The translations under genes were made by a program, and so were the position numbers. From contig NZ_QVMI01000011.1 in NCBI RefSeq assembly GCF_010500965.1, positions 154,776-218,775 of the forward strand: a DNA stretch of 64,000 nucleotides. The letters are read 5' to 3'. Positions 6,765 through 15,147 of this stretch are shown here, one piece after another. Position 1 is the stretch's first letter. Each line of letters starts with the position of its first letter. This DNA comes from Bacteroides sp. 51. Lineage in GTDB: Bacteria; Bacteroidota; Bacteroidia; Bacteroidales; Bacteroidaceae. The notes under the pieces were generated by a model that was not told the origin of the DNA, made no database searches, and saw only the letters and a list, made by a program, of their open reading frames with translations.

Positions 6765-9383
6765 ATGAAGAAACACTTTAGTTCAATTCTAGTATCCATC
6801 CTTGTATGTGCAAATTTGTTGGCATGTACAAACATGATTGCCGAGAACAGGCAAGTTCTACTGTCGGACAACTGGCAAATCCAGCAATCCGGTAAGACCG
6901 TGGCCAACGGACAGGCGCTATCTTCAACAAACGTTTCCACCAGCGATTGGTATAAAGCAACCGTACCCTCTACCGTTATGGGAGTATTGACTGCCAACGG
7001 ACTGTATAAAGATTTACTTATCGACATGAATTATAAAGAGGCAGACAAAACGCCTTTCGATTCGTCCTGGTGGTATCGTACCACATTCAAACTATCTAAA
7101 GAAGATAAAAACAGACACATCAGTCTCGACTTCGACGGAATCACCTATAGAGCAAATGTTTGGCTCAATGGCCGGCAGATAGCCTCTAAAGAAGATATGT
7201 ATGGACCTTTTTGCCGCTTCTCGTACGACATAACCGATGTTGCCGGGGAAGATAATGTACTCGCAGTAGAGATATTCCGTGCCCAGGTTGCCGAGCCCAA
7301 CATTGGCTTTGTCGATTGGAATCCAAGACCATTAGACGAAAGCATGGGCATCTTCCGGGAGGTAAGACTGAACATTACCGGAGATGTGAAGATGAAAAAC
7401 ACCCACGTACAATCGCGCGTAAACACCGAAACCCTGAAAGAGGCCTGGGTGACTGTCGAAACCGAACTCTCCAACCTATCCGATAAGAGCGTCAGCGGAA
7501 AGTTGGTGGGAGAGATCGGAAACATCAAGTTCACCATACCCGTAAAGCTCGATGCAAAAGAAAGAAAAGTCGTAAAGATAGACCCGGAAACCATCAAAGA
7601 CCTCCATATCCTCAATCCCCGCTTATGGTGGAGCGCTGATCTGGGCCAACCGGAATTATACCAACTCAACCTAAAGTTCATCGCAAAAAACAACATCACT
7701 TCCCAGGAAGACGTCACTTTCGGTATCCGCCAGATTGATACCTATTTCACCGAAGCCGGACACAGGGGCTTTATCCTCAATGGTCAGAAAGTACTCATCA
7801 AAGGTGCCGGGTGGACGGACGACATCTTCCTGCGCGACACCCCCGAAACCAACGAACGGCAAGTGAAGTACGTGCGCGATATGAATATGAATACCATACG
7901 CTTCGAGAACATCTGGGGCAATAGCCAAAATCTATACGATATGTGCGACAAATACGGTATCCTCGCACTCGTAGGCTGGAGTTGCCAATGGGAGTGGAAA
8001 GGCTATCTGGGCGTTCCCGACGATGAGTTTGGATGCATCCGCACCGAAGAAGACATGAACCTGCTTACCCGCTTCCTGAACGATCAGGTGGTGTGGCTCA
8101 GAAACCATCCCAGTATCATAGCCTGGTATGGCGGTAGCGATAAATTGTTGCGTCCCGAGTTGGAAAAGAAATATATGGCGCTTCTGCCAACCATAGACAA
8201 CCGTCCGTATATCGGTTCGGCAAAAGGATTAACCAGCTCTGTTACCGGACGAACCGGAATGAAGATGGTAGGCCCTTACGAATATGTCGGTCCGGACTAC
8301 TGGTTTCTTGATTCCATATACGGCGGAGCCTACGGATTCAACACCGAAACAGGTCCCGGCGCTCAGATGCCCGTCTATGAGTCGATCGTGAAAATGATTC
8401 CCGAAGATAAGCTCTGGCCCTTGAACGACGTATGGAATTACCACTGTACTACCGCCCGCGTAGCTTTAAATACACTTGATTTCCAAAACAATGTGATTGA
8501 TGGAATGTACGGCAAACCTGAAAACCTTCAGGAATATCTTCAAAGCGCATACTTGCTCAATTATGAATCTACAAAGAGCATGTTCGAAGCCTTCCGCGTG
8601 AATCGCAAGGAAGCTACCGGGCTTATTCAGTGGATGTTGAACTCTGCATGGCCCTCACTATACTGGCAGTTGTACGATTATTACCAAATACCCGTACCGG
8701 CCTACTATGGGGTGAAAACTGCAAACATGCCGCACCAACTCATATATAACTATAAAGATAACGGCATATATGCTGTGAACGAAACACTGACGCCCGGTGA
8801 AGGATTGAAAGCCGTAATCAAAGGTTTCTCCATAGACTCGAAGCCGGTATACGAAGAAGAAATTGCATTTTCTACCGAACCCAACTCATCAAAGAAGATA
8901 TTCACGATAGAAAATACCCTGAAAAACTCTTTCGTATCATTGAATATCTACAACGCTGCCGGAGAACAAATCGCAGAGAACTTCTACTGCCTGTCGTCCA
9001 TACCCAATGAATATGACTGGAAGAAAACCGATTGGGTAGGAACACCCATGACAGGCTTTGCCGATTTTAAAGATCTGCGCAAAATGCCCAACGTCGATTT
9101 GAAACTGAATACCTCTCTTCAAGATAGTAAAAACGGCAAGCTAATCCGGTTGGAAATAGAAAATCCTTCTTCGACTATTGCGCTTTTTACCTGTTTGAAA
9201 CTGAAAGATGCACAAGGCGAGATTGTATGCCCGTCGTATTGGGATGATAATTACATCAGCATCCTACCCGGCGAGAAAGTAGTGCTTCATTGCGATACGG
9301 ATAATGCCAAACCCGACACGAACGGTTTGATTATCACCGCCTCCGGATATAACGTGAAAGAACAGAAAGTTGAAGTGAGATAA
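6765..9383 (+). CDS. GH2 exo-beta-D-glucosaminidase-like lipoprotein
   Basis: This 872-residue enzyme probably removes terminal beta-linked glucosamine from chitosan-type or deacetylated oligosaccharides. The start at 6765 is chosen because it opens a lipoprotein signal with lipobox LLAC (Cys21); upstream codons would disrupt it. The layout is the GH2 sugar-binding domain (about 30-200), immunoglobulin-like domain (about 200-320), TIM barrel (about 320-620) and C-terminal beta domains. In place of the usual GH2 acid/base Glu it has HPSIIAWYGGSD with Asp459, and the nucleophile is Glu528 in GFNTETGPG. This Asp/Glu pair is the signature of the CsxA-type exo-glucosaminidase branch, as opposed to beta-galactosidase or mannosidase. 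Its neighbours nagA, nagB and a GlcNAc-type importer support the substrate. It is separated from them by a terminator at 9411. Confidence 0.85.
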   Translation: MKKHFSSILVSILVCANLLACTNMIAENRQVLLSDNWQIQQSGKTVANGQALSSTNVSTSDWYKATVPSTVMGVLTANGLYKDLLIDMNYKEADKTPFDSSWWYRTTFKLSKEDKNRHISLDFDGITYRANVWLNGRQIASKEDMYGPFCRFSYDITDVAGEDNVLAVEIFRAQVAEPNIGFVDWNPRPLDESMGIFREVRLNITGDVKMKNTHVQSRVNTETLKEAWVTVETELSNLSDKSVSGKLVGEIGNIKFTIPVKLDAKERKVVKIDPETIKDLHILNPRLWWSADLGQPELYQLNLKFIAKNNITSQEDVTFGIRQIDTYFTEAGHRGFILNGQKVLIKGAGWTDDIFLRDTPETNERQVKYVRDMNMNTIRFENIWGNSQNLYDMCDKYGILALVGWSCQWEWKGYLGVPDDEFGCIRTEEDMNLLTRFLNDQVVWLRNHPSIIAWYGGSDKLLRPELEKKYMALLPTIDNRPYIGSAKGLTSSVTGRTGMKMVGPYEYVGPDYWFLDSIYGGAYGFNTETGPGAQMPVYESIVKMIPEDKLWPLNDVWNYHCTTARVALNTLDFQNNVIDGMYGKPENLQEYLQSAYLLNYESTKSMFEAFRVNRKEATGLIQWMLNSAWPSLYWQLYDYYQIPVPAYYGVKTANMPHQLIYNYKDNGIYAVNETLTPGEGLKAVIKGFSIDSKPVYEEEIAFSTEPNSSKKIFTIENTLKNSFVSLNIYNAAGEQIAENFYCLSSIPNEYDWKKTDWVGTPMTGFADFKDLRKMPNVDLKLNTSLQDSKNGKLIRLEIENPSSTIALFTCLKLKDAQGEIVCPSYWDDNYISILPGEKVVLHCDTDNAKPDTNGLIITASGYNVKEQKVEVR

Positions 9384-9410
9384 AGATAAACCCTCTTTTT
9401 GAAATGTAAG

Positions 9411-9448
9411 AAACGTGGGGAATCAGCAATTGGTTCTCTGCGTTTTTT
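9411..9448 (+). terminator. Rho-independent terminator after the GH2 gene
   Basis: A stem formed by AACG / CGTT and GGGAA / TTCTC segments (9412-9444, with one G-T pair and a small internal mismatch) is followed by a run of six T residues (9443-9448). It lies 28 nt after the GH2 stop codon and separates this gene from the XylR-type operon. Confidence 0.6.
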
Positions 9449-9468
9449 CATTATAAATATTAAGTTGA

Positions 9469-9496
9469 CGCAAATTCACAATAATAAAACGCTCAT
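9469..9496 (+). promoter_or_regulatory. Direct-repeat operator candidate upstream of the XylR-type gene
   Basis: CGCAAAT at 9469-9475 is followed 21 nt later by CGCTCAT at 9490-9496 (two mismatches). Motif and spacing match the pair before the GH2 gene. The sites lie just upstream of a -7-like box at 9524, a sensible place for an activator. Autoregulation is inference. Confidence 0.45.
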
Positions 9497-9523
9497 TGAC
9501 GTTTATTAGTAGATAGATCTCTC

Positions 9524-9531
9524 TATATTTG
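9524..9531 (+). promoter_or_regulatory. Bacteroidales-type -7 box for the XylR-type operon
   Basis: TATATTTG matches the TAnnTTTG consensus of the primary sigma factor of Bacteroidales. A TTT-containing stretch at 9502-9504 lies at about the right distance for the weak -33 element. The predicted transcript would start about 9540, with about 40 nt of leader before the ATG at 9578. Confidence 0.45.
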
Positions 9532-9577
9532 TATTAAGCATTTAAAAGATCATTTTATCTATCTAATACCAGAAAAC

Positions 9578-10732
9578 ATGCTTAGGATTCTACTACTATC
9601 AGATTTTACCAGCGAATATAGCCGCCTGATGCTCAGGGGTTTTCTCAGGTATTCAAAAGAAGTGGGCGGATGGAGTTTCTACCGCATTCCTCTAAGCCAG
9701 GACGACCGGTATGAAAATACGGTGATTAAGATTGCGCAAAAGTGGGGTGCTGATGCCATTATCGGGCAAATATCCAACGTAAATATACAAAGATTAAAAT
9801 CAATAGGTATTCCAATTATAATTCAGAACTACACCGACAGGGTGAGTGGCATTTCGAATATCACAGGCGATTATTGGGGAACAGGCATCATGGCCGCCAA
9901 CTATTTCCTGAAAAAGCGATATAAGAATTTTGCCTTCTACGGTACACGTACGACGGTGTGGTCGAGGGAGCGCGAAGACGGCTTCCGCGAGAAGATTACG
10001 GAAAGTGGTCATAATCTGATATGTTATAACGAAGAATATAACATACGTTATGGTTCCACTTCCGATCTTACCGCCTTGGGCAAATGGCTCCAGGAACTAC
10101 CCAAACCCATAGCTCTCTTTGCTTGTGACGATGCATTTGCTCTGCGCATCACCGAGGTATGTTGCCTCAACAATATCCGGGTACCCGAAGATATCGCCGT
10201 GCTTGGCGTGGATAATGATGAAATACTATGCAACATGTCCGATCCGCCCCTGTCGTCCATCGTTCTTGATGTCGAAAATGGAGGATACCAGGCAGCATGT
10301 CATTTGCATCAGATCATCAACAACCGGGATTTGCCGCAATTCAACATTACGATAAACCCTATCCGGATCGAAAGAAGGAAATCTACCGAAGGCTATGCCA
10401 TCGACGATCCATTGGTGCTATCTACTATCCGCATGATTGAAGATGACAACAACCGGCAGATCACCATCAAAGAGATACTCGGACAGGTACATGTTTCGCG
10501 CCGGGTACTCGAAAAGCGGTTCAAGAGTACGGTAGGCGAATCCATCTATCAATATATACTTAAACAACGGTTGTCATGGTTTGCCGAGAAGCTGATTACT
10601 TCCGATAAATCTGTATCCGAAGTTGCATTTGATCTGGGATATGAAGATTATATTAATCTGTCGAAAGCCTTTAAACGGATATATAATATCACCCCGACAC
10701 AGTATCGAAACCATTATTGCATTCAAAAATGA
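9578..10732 (+). CDS. XylR-type regulator: LacI-like sugar sensor fused to AraC DNA-binding domain
   Basis: This 384-residue regulator has the layout of E. coli XylR. A periplasmic-binding-protein-like sensor covers about 1-270 (start MLRILLLSDFTSEYSRLMLRG; LFACDDAFALRI; IAVLGVDNDEILC) and should bind a sugar or sugar phosphate. A two-motif AraC/XylS helix-turn-helix covers about 280-384 (VSRRVLEKRFK and VSEVAFDLGYEDYINLSKAFKR). It lacks an N-terminal LacI headpiece, so DNA is bound by the AraC end. It opens an operon of amino-sugar genes and overlaps the next start codon by 4 nt. The ligand is therefore likely a GlcN or GlcNAc derivative; this is inference. Candidate operators are the 21-nt spaced direct repeats at 6677 and 9469. 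Confidence 0.88.
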   Translation: MLRILLLSDFTSEYSRLMLRGFLRYSKEVGGWSFYRIPLSQDDRYENTVIKIAQKWGADAIIGQISNVNIQRLKSIGIPIIIQNYTDRVSGISNITGDYWGTGIMAANYFLKKRYKNFAFYGTRTTVWSREREDGFREKITESGHNLICYNEEYNIRYGSTSDLTALGKWLQELPKPIALFACDDAFALRITEVCCLNNIRVPEDIAVLGVDNDEILCNMSDPPLSSIVLDVENGGYQAACHLHQIINNRDLPQFNITINPIRIERRKSTEGYAIDDPLVLSTIRMIEDDNNRQITIKEILGQVHVSRRVLEKRFKSTVGESIYQYILKQRLSWFAEKLITSDKSVSEVAFDLGYEDYINLSKAFKRIYNITPTQYRNHYCIQK

Positions 10733-11862
10733 ACATGTCGACCCATCAACATAGATTACTTGCACTGGATGTGATGAGAGGGATTACTATAGCAGGAATG
10801 ATCATGGTAAACAATCCCGGTTCCTGGAAATATGTCTATGCGCCATTGCAACATGCGCAATGGAACGGACTTACCCCCACCGATTTGGTCTTCCCTTTCT
10901 TCATGTTCATTATGGGAGTTTCCCTGCATATTTCATTCGGCAGATACAAGGGTGAATTGAGTCGGCAGTTGATTGTTAAAATACTAAGGCGTACGCTTTC
11001 ACTTTTTGTAGTAGGTTTGGCTCTGGAAGCCTTTTCCAAGATTTGTGCAGGCACATTCGCACTGGAAAGTTTACGCATTCTCGGGGTGATGCAACGCTTA
11101 GCGCTGGCGTATTGCGGAGCGGCATTCCTTACTCAGATAGCAGGAAAGAAATATTACTTATGGGTTAGTGCGGGCATACTTTTGGCGTATGTGCTTGTTA
11201 TGCAAATCTTTAACGGTTATGTACAATCTTCCGGCAACCTGCTGGCGATCATTGACACTACCGTATTAGGAGCCGGGCATATCATCAAAGAAACCCTGCC
11301 CGGTGGAGAAACCTTTCCTTTCGAACCTCTGGGACTATTGAGCACCCTGCCCGGTATAGCGCATGTTATGTTGGGGGCTTTCGTCGGGCATATTATAACG
11401 GATATCAAAGACAACCATAAGCGGATCGAACAGATTTTTATTTTCGGAGCTATATTGCTATTTACCGGCTATTTGCTCCAATACCTTGACCCGGTCAATA
11501 AGAAACTTTGGACAAGTTCGTATGCCATCGTCACCTGCGGATTAGGTTCATTGTTCTTAGCTTTACTGATTTGGATCATTGACATACGAGGGCACAGAAA
11601 GTGGTGCCGCCCCTTTGAAGCTTTTGGCATAAACCCTCTTTTCATGTATGTACTGGGGTGGGTGGTTGCCGTTGGCTTAGGTACCATAACCCTACCTGTC
11701 GGTGAACAGGTAGTCAGCCTAAAGAAGTTTTTGTACGAAGGTGTTATGCAGCCGTTATTCGGCGATTATCCGGGTTCACTGATATATGCCCTTTTATTTA
11801 TCGGCTTTATCTGGATATTCGGTCAGATACTCTATAAAAGAAAAATTTATATTAAACTATAA
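10729..11862 (+). CDS. nagX: NagX-like transmembrane glucosamine N-acetyltransferase (DUF5009/HGSNAT family)
   Basis: This 377-residue inner-membrane protein has about ten transmembrane spans and the family signature near the N-terminus: LDVMRGITIAGMIMVNNPG, then LQHAQWNGLTPTDLVFPFFM containing the conserved His. The family includes human heparan-alpha-glucosaminide N-acetyltransferase and bacterial NagX, which move acetyl groups from cytoplasmic acetyl-CoA to sugars outside the membrane. The start at 10729 makes an ATGA overlap with the XylR-type stop codon, indicating translational coupling; an ATG at 10735 is also possible. Lying between the regulator and the importer gene, it may re-acetylate periplasmic glucosamine so it can enter as GlcNAc. 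A second family member is encoded at 29894. Confidence 0.82.
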   Translation: MNMSTHQHRLLALDVMRGITIAGMIMVNNPGSWKYVYAPLQHAQWNGLTPTDLVFPFFMFIMGVSLHISFGRYKGELSRQLIVKILRRTLSLFVVGLALEAFSKICAGTFALESLRILGVMQRLALAYCGAAFLTQIAGKKYYLWVSAGILLAYVLVMQIFNGYVQSSGNLLAIIDTTVLGAGHIIKETLPGGETFPFEPLGLLSTLPGIAHVMLGAFVGHIITDIKDNHKRIEQIFIFGAILLFTGYLLQYLDPVNKKLWTSSYAIVTCGLGSLFLALLIWIIDIRGHRKWCRPFEAFGINPLFMYVLGWVVAVGLGTITLPVGEQVVSLKKFLYEGVMQPLFGDYPGSLIYALLFIGFIWIFGQILYKRKIYIKL

Positions 11863-11884
11863 CCATACTCGATTTCACTATACT

Positions 11885-13210
11885 ATGACACAGGAAAAAA
11901 CAAATATCACCAAAACCGGGAATCTCATTCCTATGTTTACGCTGGGAATGTTGTTCTTTATCTTCGGACTCGTTTCGTGGGTAAACGCCATTCTGATCCC
12001 TTATTTCAAAGTGGCCTGCGAATTAACCCATACCCAGTCTTATTTAGTGGCCCTGGCTTTTTATATTGCCTATCTGGTGATGTCAATTCCTGCGTCGAAA
12101 TTGTTGAGCAAAGTGGGATATAAACGCGGCATCATGATCGGTCTGTGGTTTATGGCAGCAGGAACACTCTTATTTATCCCGGCGGCATACACGCGGACGT
12201 ACGGCATATTCCTTACCGGACTTTTCACTATCGGTACAGGCTTATCCATACTCCAGACCGCTGCCAATCCTTATGTAGTGATCATTGGTCCGATAGAATC
12301 GGCTGCACGGAGAATCAGTATCATGGGGTTATGCAATAAAATTGCCGGTATTATTGCTCCGTTACTTTTTGCCGCCGTTATCCTTAAGTCGTCCGATTCT
12401 GCATTGTTCGAAATGATAAAGAACAACGCTATCGAAGGTGCCGAGAAAAGTGCGATGTTGGATGAACTGATCCGCCGGGTCATTGTTCCCTATCTGATAC
12501 TTTCCGGCTTTTTATTCCTTTTCGGTTGCCTGATCCGCTTTATAAAGCTTCCCGATATAACATCCGGAGACAGCGATGAAAGCAGCAGTCATACAGACCG
12601 GAAATCTATTCTGGATTATCCTTACCTGATAATGGGAGCCATTGCTATATTCTTCCATGTGGCTGCACAGATCATATCCATTGATACAGTTATCAGCTAT
12701 GCCGAAATGATGGGGCTCGACCTGAACGAAGCTAAGATATTTCCAAGCATAACACTATCCTGCGCTTTGTTGGGCTATTTCCTGGGTATTCTGTTGATCC
12801 CCAAAGTAATCAGTCAGAAGAACATGCTCCGGATTGTAACTACCGTGGGACTTGTATTCTCCATTTGCATACTATTTGTTTCGGGCCATGTGCATCTTCT
12901 GGGTATGGATACGGATGCTTCTATCTGGTTCCTTTGTCTGTTGGGCATTCCTAATGCCTTGATATATGCCGGTATATGGCCGTTGGCTATCCATGATCTG
13001 GGCAAATGGACGAGCCGTGGATCATCTCTCATGGTTATGGCACTATGTGGTAATGCTTTTATGCCCGTCATTTACGGTATGCTTGCCGATAGTTACGGAT
13101 TGCGTATAGGTTACGTTGTGCTTATTCCTTGTTTTCTTTACTTAATGTTTTATGCTTTTTACGGGCATAAAGTGAATAAATGGTCGGAACTATGGAAAGG
13201 AACCAAATGA
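11885..13210 (+). CDS. nagP: NagP-like MFS importer (FucP/GlcNAc family)
   Basis: This 441-residue protein has about twelve transmembrane spans and the FucP/GluP/NagP features, including FIFGLVSWVNAILIPYFK in the first span and TAANPYVVIIGP in the fourth to fifth region. The family imports monosaccharides with protons across the inner membrane; NagP members carry N-acetylglucosamine. The start at 11885 (MTQEKTNITK) precedes the first span directly; frame-extended starts upstream would run into the previous gene. It ends in an ATGA overlap with nagA, so the two are translationally coupled. Substrate GlcNAc is inferred from the operon: acetyltransferase upstream, deacetylase and deaminase downstream. 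Confidence 0.85.
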   Translation: MTQEKTNITKTGNLIPMFTLGMLFFIFGLVSWVNAILIPYFKVACELTHTQSYLVALAFYIAYLVMSIPASKLLSKVGYKRGIMIGLWFMAAGTLLFIPAAYTRTYGIFLTGLFTIGTGLSILQTAANPYVVIIGPIESAARRISIMGLCNKIAGIIAPLLFAAVILKSSDSALFEMIKNNAIEGAEKSAMLDELIRRVIVPYLILSGFLFLFGCLIRFIKLPDITSGDSDESSSHTDRKSILDYPYLIMGAIAIFFHVAAQIISIDTVISYAEMMGLDLNEAKIFPSITLSCALLGYFLGILLIPKVISQKNMLRIVTTVGLVFSICILFVSGHVHLLGMDTDASIWFLCLLGIPNALIYAGIWPLAIHDLGKWTSRGSSLMVMALCGNAFMPVIYGMLADSYGLRIGYVVLIPCFLYLMFYAFYGHKVNKWSELWKGTK

Positions 13211-14373
13211 TACGCATTTACAACGGAGAGATCATCACTCCCGATCAAAACCTGGGCATAGGTACGGTGGTGATAGATGGCGGCACGATCGTAGGCGTGG
13301 AAAAAGGAAACGTCGAAGTACCCGGTTGCCTGTCGGTGGATGCCGAAGGTGCTTATATTTCTCCCGGTTTTATTGATATCCATACGCATGGGGCAGGGGA
13401 TGCCGATTTTATGGACTGCACGGAAGAAGCTTGCCTGTGTATAGCACGTACACACGCCCGGTATGGAACCACGTTGCTTTATCCTACGACTCTGGCCTCG
13501 GAGAATGAAGAATTATTTCGTTTTTTCGATATATACAACCGTGTAAAAGACCAGCAGGAAGGAGCGGCTTTCGGTGGATTACACCTCGAAGGTCCTTACT
13601 TCAGCTATGCTTTTCGCGGAGCACAAGATCCTAAATTCCTGCGGAATCCGGAACCTCAGGAATATATGGAGATACTGGAACGTTGCAGCGATATTACAAG
13701 ATGGAGTCTGGCGCCCGAATTGCCCGGAGCATTGGCTTTTGCCGATGAGTTGTGCAAACGGGGTATCAAACCTTCCATCGCACATACCGATGCGATCTAT
13801 GAAGATATTCTCGAAGCCCATCGTCATGGTTTCAGGCATATCACCCATTTCTATTCTTGTATGAATGGCATTACCCGCCGAAATGCTTTCCGGTATGCAG
13901 GTTGTATTGAAGCCGGATATCTGATGGACGATATGTATCTCGAAATCATTGCAGATGGCATTCATGTACCCAAACCGCTTATGCAGCTTGTAACCAGGAT
14001 AAAAGGAGCAGATAAAATCGCCCTGGTTACAGATTCTATGAGAGGAGCGGGGATGCCTGAAGGGAAGAGTATTCTAGGTAGCCTGTCCAGAGGACAAGAA
14101 GTCATTATTGAAGATGGGGTGGCCAAGATGCCCGACCGGCAATCTTTTGCCGGCAGTGTCGCTACGGCAGACCGGTTGGTTCGGAACATGTATCAGGTGG
14201 CCGGGCAACCGTTGACGGATGCCGTAAAAATGATGAGCCTTACTCCGGCTACCATGATGGGTATCGAAGGTCATAAAGGTAAGATCGCCGTAGGTTATGA
14301 TGCGGATATAATCGTTTTTGACGAAAATGTAAACATTAAACACACCTTCGTAAAAGGAAAAAAAACATTCTGA
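13207..14373 (+). CDS. nagA: N-acetylglucosamine-6-phosphate deacetylase
   Basis: This 388-residue cytoplasmic enzyme hydrolyses GlcNAc-6-phosphate to GlcN-6-phosphate and acetate. The amidohydrolase motifs are complete: His59 and His61 in DIHTHGAGD, Glu128 in HLEGPYF, His193 in SIAHTDA, His214 in ITHFYSCMNG and the catalytic Asp276 in VTDSMRGAGMPEG. The length is normal for NagA. The start at 13207 gives an ATGA overlap with the transporter stop codon and begins MIRIYNGEI, the usual first strand; upstream in-frame codons (13180, 13192) are less likely. NagB follows 5 nt later. Confidence 0.95.
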   Translation: MIRIYNGEIITPDQNLGIGTVVIDGGTIVGVEKGNVEVPGCLSVDAEGAYISPGFIDIHTHGAGDADFMDCTEEACLCIARTHARYGTTLLYPTTLASENEELFRFFDIYNRVKDQQEGAAFGGLHLEGPYFSYAFRGAQDPKFLRNPEPQEYMEILERCSDITRWSLAPELPGALAFADELCKRGIKPSIAHTDAIYEDILEAHRHGFRHITHFYSCMNGITRRNAFRYAGCIEAGYLMDDMYLEIIADGIHVPKPLMQLVTRIKGADKIALVTDSMRGAGMPEGKSILGSLSRGQEVIIEDGVAKMPDRQSFAGSVATADRLVRNMYQVAGQPLTDAVKMMSLTPATMMGIEGHKGKIAVGYDADIIVFDENVNIKHTFVKGKKTF

Positions 14374-14378
14374 TTATA

Positions 14379-15137
14379 ATGAAAGAAATGAATAAAGATC
14401 TCCTGGATATCAAAATATACGATACCCGAGAGCAACTCGGTTTTGCTGCAGCTCTCGATGCTGCAACATATATTAACGAATTATTGGAACAACAAAATGA
14501 GGTAAATATCCTGTTTGCCGCTGCTCCGTCACAGAATGAATTTCTGTCGGCACTACAACAGCACCCTATAACATGGAGTTGTATCAATGCTTTGCATATG
14601 GACGAGTATATCGGACTGAAAGAGAATGATACCCAACGTTTCGGTAACTACCTGAAGAGACAAATATTCGATAAGGTTAATCTGAAATCGGTTCATTATC
14701 TTTTTGTGGAAAACGCTCTTCCGGAAGATATCTGCCAACGCTATAGCGAGATACTCGATAAATACCCTGTTGATATTGTATTCATGGGTATCGGAGAGAA
14801 CGGGCATATCGCATTCAATGATCCGCATGTTGCTTTGTTTGACGACCCGGCTCAGGTGAAAATCGTTGTACTGGATGCCGTATGCCGGGAACAACAAGTA
14901 CACGATGGTTGCTTTGACAGCATTGAAGATGTTCCGGAGGAAGCGGTTACGCTAACCATCCCCGCCATGATGAAGGCCCGCCGAATCTTTTGTATTGTTC
15001 CGGCAGCGTCCAAAGCAAATGCGGTAGCCGAAACTGTCAATGGAGAAATTACGGCTGCCTGTCCTGCTTCCATCCTCCGTACACATAAGGCAACGACCTT
15101 ATATTGCGATCAGGATAGTGCTAAATATCTAATTTAA
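14379..15137 (+). CDS. nagB: Glucosamine-6-phosphate deaminase family protein
   Basis: This 252-residue protein of the NagB/6-phosphogluconolactonase fold should convert GlcN-6-phosphate to fructose-6-phosphate and ammonia. Visible motifs are LHMDEYIGL (Asp75, matching Asp72 of the E. coli enzyme) and MGIGENGHIAFNDP with catalytic His143. At the position of E. coli Asp141 this protein has Asn141, a change seen in some NagB-like proteins but unusual for the classical enzyme. The C-terminus lacks an obvious allosteric extension. It lies 5 nt after nagA and 10 nt before the GH20 gene. A second possible start is at 14388. Deaminase activity is well supported by context, less by the active site. 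Confidence 0.85.
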   Translation: MKEMNKDLLDIKIYDTREQLGFAAALDAATYINELLEQQNEVNILFAAAPSQNEFLSALQQHPITWSCINALHMDEYIGLKENDTQRFGNYLKRQIFDKVNLKSVHYLFVENALPEDICQRYSEILDKYPVDIVFMGIGENGHIAFNDPHVALFDDPAQVKIVVLDAVCREQQVHDGCFDSIEDVPEEAVTLTIPAMMKARRIFCIVPAASKANAVAETVNGEITAACPASILRTHKATTLYCDQDSAKYLI

Positions 15138-15147
15138 TTAAATCGCT

